Part shown: piece by piece, positions 31,999 to 43,200 of the stretch | Numbering within the stretch: the first letter of the stretch is position 1 | Layout of the letters: each line of letters begins with the position of its first letter | Origin: an uncultured Verrucomicrobia subdivision 3 bacterium | Lineage (GTDB): Bacteria; Verrucomicrobiota; Verrucomicrobiia; Limisphaerales; UBA11358 | DNA length: 47,817 nucleotides | Direction: 5' to 3' | NCBI GenBank assembly: GCA_903917705.1 | Contig: CAIXBQ010000065.1 | Location: 1 to 47,817 of the forward strand | The notes under the pieces: model-generated | What the model saw: the letters and a program-made list of their open reading frames with translations, nothing else | Database searches by the model: none | What the model was told of the DNA's origin: nothing | Position numbers and translations under genes: made by a program

Positions 31999-34900
31999 AT
32001 GCGCCGCCGAAATCCCCCCCTGCTGCCGCGTTCCGGCCTGACGGCCGGCCTTGCCACTATTGGTTTGTTCTGCCTCGCGCTCCGGCTGGCGGCCGCGCCG
32101 ATGGATTTTCTGGTGGACGATTGGGACACGGAAAATAATCTGCCGAGCAGCACGGTGACGTCCATCGCGCAAACGCCGGACGGCTATCTGTGGGTGGGCA
32201 CTTACAACGGGCTGGCGCGGTTCGACGGCGCGCGGTTCGTGGTCTTCGATCCGGTGAGCCTGCCGGCACTGGGCCAGGCGCGCGTGCAGGGGCTGTTCCT
32301 CGATGCGAACGTCACGCTCTGGATCAACACCTTTCGCGGCGGCCTGACTTCCTATCACGACGGCGTGTTCCGCAAGGAGCTGCGCGACCAGCCGGCCTTT
32401 GACCTGCACACGACGCTGGTGGCTTCGACGAGCAACCTCGTGACCTTCGTCATGCAGTTCGGCGAGGTGCTGCAGCGCGATCCGGTTCAGACCAACGCCA
32501 ACTGGACCATCACCGCGCCGCCCGCGGCCAACCCGATTTTCCAGTGCGTGGACGGCGAGGGCCGGCTGTGGTTCCTGACGCGCGACGGGCATATCCTGCA
32601 GTTCGCCGGAGGCCGGTTCAGCCAGCTGGCGGAGGACGGTGGCCTGATGGGCAGCCAGATTTACACGCTGGCCGCCGATGCGCGCGGCCGGGTGTGGGCG
32701 GGCGCGGAAAACGAGGTGGCGGTGTGGAACGGCAAACAGTTTGAGGCGATGACCCCCACGAACGGCACGGCGGACATCCAGCCGCAATTGATCTTCCCGA
32801 TGAAGTCGGGCGCGGTGTGGGTGATGGACGGCGACCGCCTGCGCGAGATGGCCGGGCGCGCCTGGGTGGCGGAGCCGGGCCCGTGGCGCGGCCTGCTGGG
32901 CGCGGCGTCCGGCCGCGCGATGGGCGCCCATGAGGACCGCGACGGCGGCCTGTGGCTCAACCATTACGGCAACGGCATTTTCCACATCACGCCGGACGGA
33001 AAATACCAGCGGATCACGGCGCGCGAGAATCTCCCGAGCGACCGCGTGGGCGCCTGGTTCCAGAGCCGCGACGGCGGCATCTGGGCGGGCGTGGATCACG
33101 GCGGACTGGTGCGCCTGCGGGACCGGCGCTTTCACGTGATCAGCACGCGCGAGGGCCTGCCGGCGCGGACGACGCTGTCGGTCTGCGAGGATCAGCAGGG
33201 GGCGATCTGGATCGGGACGGCCGGCGGCGGCTTGTGCCGCTGGCTGAATTCGACGGTCACGCGCTATGCGGTCGGCGCGAGCGCTTCGGCCAATTTCATC
33301 TTTTCCATTTTACCGCGGCCCGACGGCAGCACGTGGCTGAGCGCGGCGGAGGGCGAGGATCTGTATCAATTGACCGACGGGCAGATCCGGCGCATTTCGT
33401 GGGACGTGCATGGCATCAAGGCGATGCTGGCCGATCATCAGGGCCGGGTGTGGATGGGAACCAAATACGGCGTCGCCTACGCCGCGGGCACGGACCGGCG
33501 GATCATCCGGACGAGCACCAACCCCACGCCGCCGGCGGTGCGCGCGCTGGCCGAGACGCCGGACGGCAAGGTCTGGGCGGGCACGGACGACGGGACGATT
33601 TTTCAATGCGCGCCGGACCAATTGACGGCCTACCGCGCGACGGACGCGCTGGCCGACCAGCCAATCTCCTCGCTGCTGGCGGATGCCGACGGCACGCTCT
33701 GGGCGGGAACCTTCCGCGGCGGCCTGCTCCGGTTCAAGCAGGGGAAATTTGCGCGCATCACGGCGAAACAAGGGCTGCCGGTGGACATCATCTGCCAGAT
33801 TCTCGATGACGGCCACGGGCGGCTGTGGCTGGGAACGCACCAGGGCATTTACCGCGTGGCCAAAGTGGATCTGGACGCCTGCGCGGACGGCCGGACGAAC
33901 ACGCTGGATTACGTTATTTATGGCCGGCATGACGGTTTGCCGGCGCTGGAGTGTTCCGACGGCTATCAGCCGGCGTGCTGGCGCGGAACCAATGGCACCC
34001 TGTGGTTCACCACCGTGCGCGGCGTGGTTTCGGTCAACCCGGATGAACTGACCGCGCGGTCGGCGTCGCCGCCGGTCTTCATCGAGGAAGTGCGCGTGGA
34101 CGGCGAGCTGATGGTGGACGGGAACGCCAGCCCGGCGGTTGTGCCGGGTGAAAAGATCACGGTGCCGCCCGGCCACAAGCAGCTGGATTTTCGGTTCACG
34201 GCCCTGAGCTTCGACGCGGGCAACATGGCGCGGTTCCGCTACCGCGTGGACGGGCTGGACCAGGACTGGGTGGACATCGACACGCGGCGCACCGTGCAGC
34301 TGCGCAACCTGCCGCCGGGGGACTACCGCTTTCATGTGATCGCCTGCAACAGCGAAGGCGTGTGGAATATCAAGGGCGCGGCGCTCGCGTTTGTCGTCCA
34401 GCCCTATTTTTACGAGACCTGGCCGTTCAAGGCGATCACCGGCGCCATCGTCATCGCGGGAATCTCCTTGGGCGTGCGCCGCGCGGCGACGCGGAAATAC
34501 CGCCGCAAGCTGGCGCTCCTGCAACAGCAGCACGCCATCGAACGCGACCGCACCCGCATCGCCAAGGACATCCACGACGACGTGGGCGCAGGCCTGACGC
34601 AAATCACCCTGCTGACCGAGCTGGCGCGGCGCGAGCCGGAACAGGCGGCCGCCAACCTTGAACGCATATCGGAATCCGCGCGGACGCTGACGAAGGCGAT
34701 GGACGAAATCGTTTGGGCGGTGGACCCGCAGCACGACACGTTCGACGGCCTGATGGATTACATCTCGGCCTACGCGGAGGATTTTCTGCAGGTGGCGGGC
34801 ATCCGCTGCCGCATGGACTTTCCACCGGCGCTGCCGGCGATGCGCGTGGACGCCGAGCTGCGCTATAATTTGTTCCTCGCGCTGAAGGAATCGCTCAACA

Positions 34901-35214
34901 ACATCGTCAAGCACGCCAAGGCGAGCGAAGTCTGGCTGCGCCTGCGCATCGAGGCGAAGACGTTCACCCTGACGATCGAGGACAACGGACAGGGCCTGTC
35001 AGCGGCCAACCGCGAAGGTCCCGCCGCCGCCGGTTCCGAGCGGATCACCTCCGGCTCGGGGCTGACGAACATGGAGAAACGGCTTCAGGCGGTCGGCGGC
35101 CGCTGCGAGATCCACAGCAGCGCCACCCAGGGAACCCGCGTGGAGATGACCGTGGCCATCAGCCATGCCGCATCACCAGTTGTGGTGATTGGCCAGGAAG
35201 ACGAGCCGGTGTAG
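31999..35214 (+). CDS. Hybrid beta-propeller sensor histidine kinase (Reg_prop/Y_Y_Y/HisKA_3)
   Basis: About 1071 residues from the ATG at 31999, which sets a signal-anchor (LLPRSGLTAGLATIGLFCLALRLAAA) at the N-terminus. Residues about 30-700 are beta-propeller repeats, for example WVGTYNGLARFDG, VWAGTDDGTIFQ, LWAGTFRGGLLRF and LWLGTHQGIYR. A Y_Y_Y domain lies at about 705-805 (FRYRVDGLDQDWVDID), then one membrane helix near 815-832. The DHp domain is of the HisKA_3 type, with phospho-acceptor H859 in KDIHDDVGAG. The ATPase has N-box LKESLNNIVKHAK and G-boxes DNGQGL and GSGLTNME. Such kinases sense oligosaccharides in the periplasm. The response regulator gene follows 80 bp later. A 7-bp-stem hairpin lies inside the 3' end at 35172-35189. 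Confidence 0.92.
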   Translation: MRRRNPPLLPRSGLTAGLATIGLFCLALRLAAAPMDFLVDDWDTENNLPSSTVTSIAQTPDGYLWVGTYNGLARFDGARFVVFDPVSLPALGQARVQGLFLDANVTLWINTFRGGLTSYHDGVFRKELRDQPAFDLHTTLVASTSNLVTFVMQFGEVLQRDPVQTNANWTITAPPAANPIFQCVDGEGRLWFLTRDGHILQFAGGRFSQLAEDGGLMGSQIYTLAADARGRVWAGAENEVAVWNGKQFEAMTPTNGTADIQPQLIFPMKSGAVWVMDGDRLREMAGRAWVAEPGPWRGLLGAASGRAMGAHEDRDGGLWLNHYGNGIFHITPDGKYQRITARENLPSDRVGAWFQSRDGGIWAGVDHGGLVRLRDRRFHVISTREGLPARTTLSVCEDQQGAIWIGTAGGGLCRWLNSTVTRYAVGASASANFIFSILPRPDGSTWLSAAEGEDLYQLTDGQIRRISWDVHGIKAMLADHQGRVWMGTKYGVAYAAGTDRRIIRTSTNPTPPAVRALAETPDGKVWAGTDDGTIFQCAPDQLTAYRATDALADQPISSLLADADGTLWAGTFRGGLLRFKQGKFARITAKQGLPVDIICQILDDGHGRLWLGTHQGIYRVAKVDLDACADGRTNTLDYVIYGRHDGLPALECSDGYQPACWRGTNGTLWFTTVRGVVSVNPDELTARSASPPVFIEEVRVDGELMVDGNASPAVVPGEKITVPPGHKQLDFRFTALSFDAGNMARFRYRVDGLDQDWVDIDTRRTVQLRNLPPGDYRFHVIACNSEGVWNIKGAALAFVVQPYFYETWPFKAITGAIVIAGISLGVRRAATRKYRRKLALLQQQHAIERDRTRIAKDIHDDVGAGLTQITLLTELARREPEQAAANLERISESARTLTKAMDEIVWAVDPQHDTFDGLMDYISAYAEDFLQVAGIRCRMDFPPALPAMRVDAELRYNLFLALKESLNNIVKHAKASEVWLRLRIEAKTFTLTIEDNGQGLSAANREGPAAAGSERITSGSGLTNMEKRLQAVGGRCEIHSSATQGTRVEMTVAISHAASPVVVIGQEDEPV

Positions 35215-35294
35215 ATTACAACCATGACACCATTGTCCAAGACCGCCTTGAACCGCTTCGCCGGTTTCTGCCGCGCTTTTTTCCCCCATAGCAC

Positions 35295-35954
35295 ATGACT
35301 ATTTCTGTTTCCATCGTTGAAGACGACTCGCGGGTGCGCGCCAGCCTCGCCCGGCTGGTTGACGGCGCACCGGGCTTCCGCTGCGTGAGCAATCATTCCA
35401 GCGCCGAGGACGCTTTGCAGGATATCCCCCGCTTCAAGCCCAATGTCGTGCTGATGGACATCAATCTGCCGGGCATCAACGGCGTGGAATGCGCCCGCCA
35501 GCTCAAGCCGCAGCTGCCCGGCACACAGATCATCATGCTCACGGTGTATCGGAACACGGAGCACATCTTCAACGCGCTCGCGGCGGGAGCCACCGGCTAC
35601 ATGCTCAAGCAGACGCCGCCGGCCGAACTGCTGGCCGCCATCCGGGATGTCAATGCCGGCGGTTCGCCCATGAGCGGACATATCGCCCGTAAGATCGTGC
35701 AGTCCTTCCAACAGCCGGTGCCGGATGTGTCCGAGTCGCAAAGTCTTTCCCCTCGCGAGGCGGAAGTGCTCACCCTGCTGGCCAAGGGCTTTCTTTACAA
35801 GGAAATCGCCGACACGATGAAGGTCTCCTACGCCACGGTCCACACCCACATCCGGCACATCTACGAGAAGCTCCATGTCCGCTCACGCACGGAAGCCGTC
35901 GCGAAGCATCTCGGCCATAATCGCTTTCAGCACGCCGCTCCGGCCGCCGCTTGA
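35295..35954 (+). CDS. NarL/LuxR-family response regulator
   Basis: 219 residues. The receiver domain occupies about 1-120, with acidic residues E9-D11, phospho-acceptor D55 in VVLMDINLPG, and lysine in YMLKQTPP near 108. The C-terminal LuxR-type HTH runs from about 145 to 210 (LSPREAEVLTLLAKGFLYKEIADTM, VHTHIRHIYEKLHV). It is the natural partner of the HisKA_3 kinase upstream, since HisKA_3 kinases typically pair with NarL-type regulators. It probably controls the genes immediately downstream, which include the rhamnogalacturonan lyase; the target sites are not known. Confidence 0.93.
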   Translation: MTISVSIVEDDSRVRASLARLVDGAPGFRCVSNHSSAEDALQDIPRFKPNVVLMDINLPGINGVECARQLKPQLPGTQIIMLTVYRNTEHIFNALAAGATGYMLKQTPPAELLAAIRDVNAGGSPMSGHIARKIVQSFQQPVPDVSESQSLSPREAEVLTLLAKGFLYKEIADTMKVSYATVHTHIRHIYEKLHVRSRTEAVAKHLGHNRFQHAAPAAA

Positions 35955-36020
35955 AACGCCATGGTTGATCGAAGGATGCCCTCCCGGCCCGCTTCAAACA
36001 CATTCGCTGCTTCCACCGCC

Positions 36021-37196
36021 ATGATAATGGCAGCTCGCAACTGCTTCCGGCAGTCGATGCTGCTGCTGGCAGCCATTCTGGGATTGTCACAGAACGTTTT
36101 TGCCCACTCGCCATTTGACTTTTCAGCCCGCGTCATCGTCCATGAGGATTCGGCGGAAGTGGCGATCACCGTCGGCTCATCCTTGGGCGAAAGGTTTCTC
36201 GGCGAGGCTCGGCTTAAGCCGGGCCAACTATCGAACGGCCATCCCTTCGCCCTGAACCCCGAAATGATCACCAATTTCTTTGCGGTGGCCGCCGACAAAG
36301 AAATCCTCCAGCCGCGCGAGGCGGACGTGATCACAGACGGACTGGAATTCCAGTTTCATTTCGACTACGCGCTCGCCCCGACGAAAACGCTGCGGCTGCA
36401 ATCACGGTTTCTCCCCGCCTTGCGCCCGCCGGCCATCGCGCCGCTTGTGTTGACAGATGAAAACGGCAATGTGCTCGGCAGCGCCATGCTCTCGCACCCC
36501 AAGGATTCCGCTGAATTCTTGCTCCCGGAAAAACTGTTTCCGCAACTGTCGAAAGCCACACCGAATCTCCCAGCCAGTCTCCTGGTCACAAATCCAAACC
36601 TGCCGGCGGCGGATAAGAAAATGCAGCCGGGCCTGGGCGAATATTTAAAGCTCGGCATCAGGCATATTTTAAATTTCGGGGCTATCGATCATCTGCTGTT
36701 TCTCACCGCGTTGCTGCTTGGCTGCCAGCGATTCAAGCCGATGGCAATGGTGATCACCGGCTTCACGCTGGCGCACTCGCTCACGCTCGCGCTGGCCGCG
36801 CTGAATCTCGTCACGATTTCCACGCGCATCGTGGAGCCGGCCATTGCGGCCTCGATTCTAATCGTGGCGGCGGAGAATTTCCGACGCACGGAAAAATCCT
36901 GGCATCGCTACGCGCTCACTTGCGGCTTTGGCCTGATCCACGGCTTTGGGTTTGCCAGCGCTTTGCGCGCCAGCGGCCTCGGCGGACGGGGTTCGGAGAT
37001 CGCCCTGCCCCTGCTGGCCTTCAACGGTGGCGTGGAAATCGGCCAGCTAACTGTCGCCGCAATATTGTTGCCGGTTTTAATCGTCCTGCAAAAGCACCCG
37101 TGGTTCCAGCGGTTTGGCATCCGGACCATCTCCGCCGTCATCATGCTGGTGGCGGCCGGATGGCTGGTTTCGCGCATCACCAGTTCTGGTGAATAG
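36021..37196 (+). CDS. HupE/UreJ-type permease with N-terminal extracytoplasmic domain
   Basis: About 391 residues from the ATG at 36021, which gives a signal peptide (QSMLLLAAILGLSQNVFAH). Residues about 25-220 are an extracytoplasmic beta-rich domain. The C-terminal ~170 residues are the HupE/UreJ-type membrane domain, with the histidine-containing helices FGAIDHLLFLTALL, GFTLAHSLTLAL and GFGLIHGFGFASAL. Family members are nickel or cobalt permeases. Three nickel-pincer cofactor genes follow in the same strand, which supports nickel, though the 6.3-kb lyase lies between. The HX5DH-like spacing of classic nickel permeases is only partly visible, so the metal assignment is inference. Confidence 0.78.
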   Translation: MIMAARNCFRQSMLLLAAILGLSQNVFAHSPFDFSARVIVHEDSAEVAITVGSSLGERFLGEARLKPGQLSNGHPFALNPEMITNFFAVAADKEILQPREADVITDGLEFQFHFDYALAPTKTLRLQSRFLPALRPPAIAPLVLTDENGNVLGSAMLSHPKDSAEFLLPEKLFPQLSKATPNLPASLLVTNPNLPAADKKMQPGLGEYLKLGIRHILNFGAIDHLLFLTALLLGCQRFKPMAMVITGFTLAHSLTLALAALNLVTISTRIVEPAIAASILIVAAENFRRTEKSWHRYALTCGFGLIHGFGFASALRASGLGGRGSEIALPLLAFNGGVEIGQLTVAAILLPVLIVLQKHPWFQRFGIRTISAVIMLVAAGWLVSRITSSGE

Positions 37197-37239
37197 GTAT
37201 TGTCGGTTATTCGTGTATGTTCCACTGAATACATCGTTC

Positions 37240-40200
37240 ATGAAGTCCACCAGTTCGTTTATCTTCCTTCGCCTGTTGTTGCCGGCGATGGCATTGCTGC
37301 TCTTGCTGCCGGCACCGGCGCAGGCGCAGCGCCAGTTGGAAAAACTGGGGCGCGGCATGGTGGCGCTGCATTCGGCCACTTCGCAGGCTTACATCGGCTG
37401 GCGCCTGCTCGCGACTGACCCGACCGATGTGGGCTTCAATTTGTACCGTTCCACCAGCGGCGGCGCTGGCTTGAAACTAAATTCCCTGCCGCTCACCAAC
37501 ACCACCGACTATCTCGACACGACGGCGAATCTCACCGTGTCGAACGCCTGGTATGTCGTGCCGGTGACGAACGGCGTGGAAAGCTCTCCCGCCGCGCCGG
37601 CCGGCCTCGCGGCAAATGCGCCGGTGCGCCAGTATTTGTCATGGCCGCTGCACGCGGTGGTCGGCGGGGCGTTTGCCCCGTACGACGTGAAATTCTGCTG
37701 GGTCGGCGACCTGGACGGCGATGGCGAATACGATTACGTGGTGGACCGCCAGTCCACGCTGGTCGCGACCAACCAATTTCTTCAGGCATATACGCGCGAC
37801 GGCACCTTTCTCTGGCAGATGGACATGGGTTACAACAGCGTGAACCAATACAACATCGAGCCGGGCGCCTCGGCCATCAGCGTCGGCGACAAGGACAACG
37901 TAACCGTCTATGACCTGGACGGCGACGGGCGCGCGGAAGTCTGCGTGCGAACGGCACGCGGGGTGGTGTTGCCGGACGGCTCGACGATCACCGGCCCGGA
38001 CGATACCACGCAGTATCTTTCCATCCTCGACGGGCTCACCGGCAAGGAACTCGCCCGCACCACCCTCACGAACCTGTGGCCGTCAGACGGCCCAATGAAC
38101 AACCATTTCGGCATCATGTATTGCGACGGGGTGCATCCCAGCCTTTTGATTGAAGGCGAAAACCGCAACGCTGCAGGCGGGTTCCAGCGCGAGACGGCGG
38201 CTTATGATTATCGCAATGGGCAGTTGACGCGCCGCTGGTTTTTCACGCCAACCAACGGTTCCAATCTCGCCTGGGGCCATCAGATCCGCATCATGGACGT
38301 AAACCACGACGGCATCGATGATCTCGTGGAAGTCGGCTCGGCCAAGGACGGCGCGACCGGCCAGCCGCTATGGGACACCGAGTTGGGCCACGGCGACCGT
38401 TTTCACGTCACAGACATCGACCCTGACCGACCGGGCCTGGAAATGTTCTCCATCCAGCAACTGAACCCCACGCTGCTGGCGACCGCGCTCATCCAGATGA
38501 ATGACGGCAAGATCCTCAAAAAATGGTATTCGGGCAGCATCACCGACGTGGGCCGCGGGATCACACTGGACATGGATCCCAACCATCGCGGGCTGGAATT
38601 CTATTCCACGCAGCCGGGGATATTCGACTGCAAGGGCAATCAAATTCAAGCCAACAGCATCTGGCCGCCGGAAGGAGTCTGGTGGGACGCGGACTTGAGC
38701 CGTGAACTGATTGATGGTGCAGGCAGCGGCGCCCTGAATCCCGTTGTCAACAAATACGACCCGGTCAGCAACTCGGCGGGCCGCTTGTATACGATTTACA
38801 GCGACGGTGGTGGTTATCAGGTGCATCAGGCTTACGGCGGGCGTCCGGCATTCTGGGGCGACATCCTCGGCGACTGGCGCGAGGAACTGGTGCTCGTTGC
38901 TAACGACTACTCCGAGCTGCGCGTTTATGTGACGAAGCTCACCGCGACCAACCGGCTTTATTGCCTGATGCAGAATCCCGCCTACCGTTGCCAGTGCACT
39001 TGCAAGGGTTATTACCAGGCCAGCTATGTGGATTACTTCCTCGGGAACGGAATGCCGCCGCCGCCCACGCCGCCCGTCTCCGACGCCAAACTCATCTGGC
39101 ACGGCGATGGCACGAATGTCTGGGATGCCGCCACGACAGCGAACTGGTGCACGAACTGGTTTTACGCCGGCAATGCCAACACCAATCCGGCCCCGTTCAA
39201 TACCGGCGACACCGTGCTATTCGAGCTGACCGGCTCGAACAACACCGACATCGCACTAACCGGTCCGCTCTCGCCGGGCGACGTGCGCGTTCACACTGCG
39301 AAGAATTTCACCTTCGGCGGCAGCGGCGCGCTCACCGGCACGATGAAACTGACGAAAGGTGGCGCGGGCAAACTGACTTTCACTGGCACGAACACTTACA
39401 CCGGCATGACCCTCGTCAGCGAGGGGTCGCTCGTCGTGAACGGCGCGCTGTCGAATTCGCCGGTCACCGTCCGCGGCGGCGTATGGCTCGACGGGCGGCT
39501 CGGCGGCAACGGCGTGGTCAGCTCGCCGGTTGCCCTCAACGAAGGCGCCGGAGTTTCGCCGGGGCAAGGCACCAATTCGCCCGGCAAGCTGACGATCGCC
39601 AATAATCTTACACTCGCCGGCCGGACACTAAACGATTTCGACCTATCCAGCGACCCGACCGGCACGACGCTGACCAACGACCTGCTCATCGTCACCGGCA
39701 ATCTCACGCTCCAAGGCACGAATGTGTTCGGCATCAACCGGCTCAACGGAAGCCTGGCGGCGGGCGGCGTGTATCCGTTGATCAACTATTCCGGCACGCT
39801 GACCGGCGGCCTGACCAATCTCGCCGTGTCCGGCCTGACGGGCATTCCCTTCGCGCTCACGAACCCAGCCGGCCAGATTGCCCTCGTGATGAAAAGCTAT
39901 CGCGCGCCGGTAACCATCATCTGGACCGGCGGCAGCGGCGGCAACGCGTGGGATCTGCTGACCTCGAGCAACTGGCTCAACGGCGCGGCGAAGGACATGT
40001 TCGCGCCCAACGACACGGTACGCTTCGACAACACCGGCGCATCCAATCTCACGGTGAACCTGATCGGTGACCTCACCTGCTCCAACCTCGTCGTGGACAG
40101 CGCGAGCAATTACATCTTCAACGGCACCGGCGGCATCATCGGCGCGGCCGGATTGACCAAGACGAATTCCGGCATGCTGGCGCTTGCCACGCTGAACAAT

Positions 40201-43200
40201 TCGTTCACCGGCAAAACCATCCTCGCCGGCGGCACCCTCGTCGTCTCCGAGTTGGACGCCGTCGGCTATCCCAGCCCGCTCGGCAATCCACCTGGCGGCT
40301 CGACCAATCTCGTCCTCTCCGGCAGCCCGACGTTGCGCGTCACCAGCGAATCCTACACGGACCGCGGCCTGACCATCAACGCGGGCACGAACACGATTGA
40401 GGTGACGAACAGCGCCGACCAGCTGACCATCGCGGGCATCATCGCCGGCAGCGGGGCGCTGCAAAAAACCGGCGCGGGCACCCTGGCCGTGAGCGCCAAC
40501 AACACCTTCACCGGCGCGACCTTCCTTCTCGGCGGCAACCTTTCCCTCGGCGGCGGCATGGCCAACCAATACGGTCTGGGTGTCGGCCCCGGCGGCAACG
40601 GCAACACCACCATCACCATCTCCAACGCCACGCTTACCATGTTCAGCGACACCGGCAGCTACGACACTTGCTACTGGAATGTGATTGTGCCGACGAATTC
40701 CACCGGCACGATTTACAGCGATGACCGATGCAATCTCTATGGCACGCTCACCGGCAGCGGCACGGTGAACTTCAATGTCTACTACGTTCGCACAGAACTG
40801 GATGGCAACTGGTCTGGCTTCACGGGCCAACTCAACCTCGGCACGGACAGCACCGGCGGCGACTTCCGCATTGGCAACACCTATGGTTATGCCGGCGCCA
40901 GCGTGGATCTCGCCGACCACATCAGCGCGTATCAAATCAACGGCAGTGCGGTTGCTTTCGGCGCCTTGTCGGGCGGTCCGCTGTCGTATCTGGGCGGCTC
41001 GGCTTGGACGGTCGGCGCGAAAAACACAGACGCAACCTTCGCCGGCACCATCACCAGCAATTCCATCACGAAGGTCGGCACCGGCACCTGGACACTCTCC
41101 GGCACCAATACTTATACCGGCACCACCACCGTGAACGCCGGATCGCTCCGCATCAACGGCGACAATTCAGCCGCCACCGGCGCGGTCACGATCGGCGTTT
41201 CCGGCACGCTGGGAGGCTCGGGCATCATCGGCGGCGCGACAACGGTGAACGGAAAGCTCGCCCCCGGCAACAACGACATGGATACGCTCGCCTTCAACAG
41301 CAGCCTCACTTTGGTCAGCGGCAGCACCACATACATCCAGATGAGCAAAACCCAGGGGACTAACGACCTCGTCCAGGTGACCGGCACGCTGACCTACGCG
41401 GGCACGCTGTCCGTCACGAACCTCGGCGGCAACATCGTCCCCGGCGACAGCTTCAAGCTTTTCAACGCCGCCACCTATCAGAATAATTTCACCGGCTACA
41501 GCCTTCCGCCGCTGGCCAACGCCACCTGGGTGACCACCAATCTTCCCATCAACGGCACCTTGACGGTCATCACAAGCACCAACCCGGTCACATCAGTCAC
41601 CTGGAAGGGCGATGGCGCGGGCAACCTGTGGGATATGGGTCTTTCCGCCAACTGGCTGGCCACCAATGGGGCAACGCTCGTCTACACCAACGGTCTGCAA
41701 GTCACCTTTGATGACATCGGCTCCAACAATGTGCCCGTCTTCCTCAGCACAAATGTCCAGCCGCGAACGCTCTTCATCAACGCCAGCAAGAATTATATTT
41801 TCACCGGCAGCCCGATCGACGGCACCAATTCACTTGCCAAGTCCGGCAGCGGCACGCTCACGCTGCTGAATTCCAACAATTACTCCGGCGGCACCGTCAT
41901 CAGCAACGGCACGCTGACACTGGGCGCAAGCTACGGCCTCGCCCACCGCTGGAGCTTCAACAACAGCCTCGCGGATTCCGTCGGCACCAATCCAGCCGTG
42001 CTCGTGGATGTGGGCGCGAACAACGCCACCCTCAACAGCAGCAATGTCACGCTCGCCGGCGGCACCCGCACCGCGGCGGACTATGTCAGCCTCGGCGCGA
42101 ATCTTCTGCCAAACACCGGTTCGCCGGTTACGATTGAACTATGGACCACGCAAAATTCCGCGCAGAACTGGGCGCGCATCTTTGATTTCGGCACGTCCAG
42201 CACGGAAAACTTTTTGATGAGCTGGACGCAGGGAACCACCCTCACCAACGACCGCGTGGAATGGAAGGATGGCACAACCTCGACGGCCGACAACACCTGT
42301 CAGCCCTACACGCTGGGAACGGAATTTCACATCGCCATGGTCATCGAGCCCGGCATCGGCACCAACGGCACCACCCGCGTGACGTGGTATCGGGCCGCCT
42401 CGACCAACGGCGTCCTTGGCGCTGCGCGCGGCACGTTCGATTCCTCCAACACGCTCGCCACCTTTGCCAACACCAACTGCTGGCTCGGCCGCTCCGAATA
42501 CACCGGCGACAATACCGCCAGCGCCAGCTACAATGAAGTCCGCATCTGGAACCGCGCGCTTGCCCCGGCGGAATTGCAATTGTTGCATAACGCCGGCCCG
42601 GACGCCGGGCTGAATGGAAAGCTGCCCGCGGCCACCGCACTGAACCTGGCCGGGGCCGGCGCCAAGTTCGACAACCAAAGCGGCCAGTTGCAAACCATCG
42701 GCTCGCTGGCCGGCGTCACCGGCAGCGAAGTAAAGCTCACCACCGGCGGGCTCATTGCCGGCGGCAACAACGGCTCCACGGTATTCGCCGGCTTCATCAG
42801 CGGCACCAACAGCTTTATCAAGTCCGGCACCGGCACGCTCACGCTTTCCGGCACGAACACCTATTTCGGCGCGACCACCGTCAGCAACGGCACGCTCCTC
42901 GTCAATGGCAACAGCTCCGCCGCCACCGGCACTGTGACGGTGGCCACCAGCGCCACGCTCGGCGGCAGCGGCCGGCTGGGTGGCGCGGCCATCGTGCAAA
43001 GCGGCGCGACGCTTTCGCCGGGCACCGGCATCGGCACGCTGTCGTTCGGCAAATCGCTCACGCTCGCCGCGGGCAGCACCAACCTGTTTGAAATCAGCAA
43101 ATCACCGGCGACCAACGACAATCTGATTGTCATCGGCGCGCTCACCAACGGCGGCTTTCTCATCGTCACCAATATCAGCACCAATGCGCTGGCGGCCGGC

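Noticed and set aside
30514-33135. An 873-residue open frame on the minus strand
   Set aside because: It overlaps the barrel-like protein, the Rieske gene and the kinase propeller, all with strong motifs. Its composition is Arg/His/Ala-rich shadow sequence.
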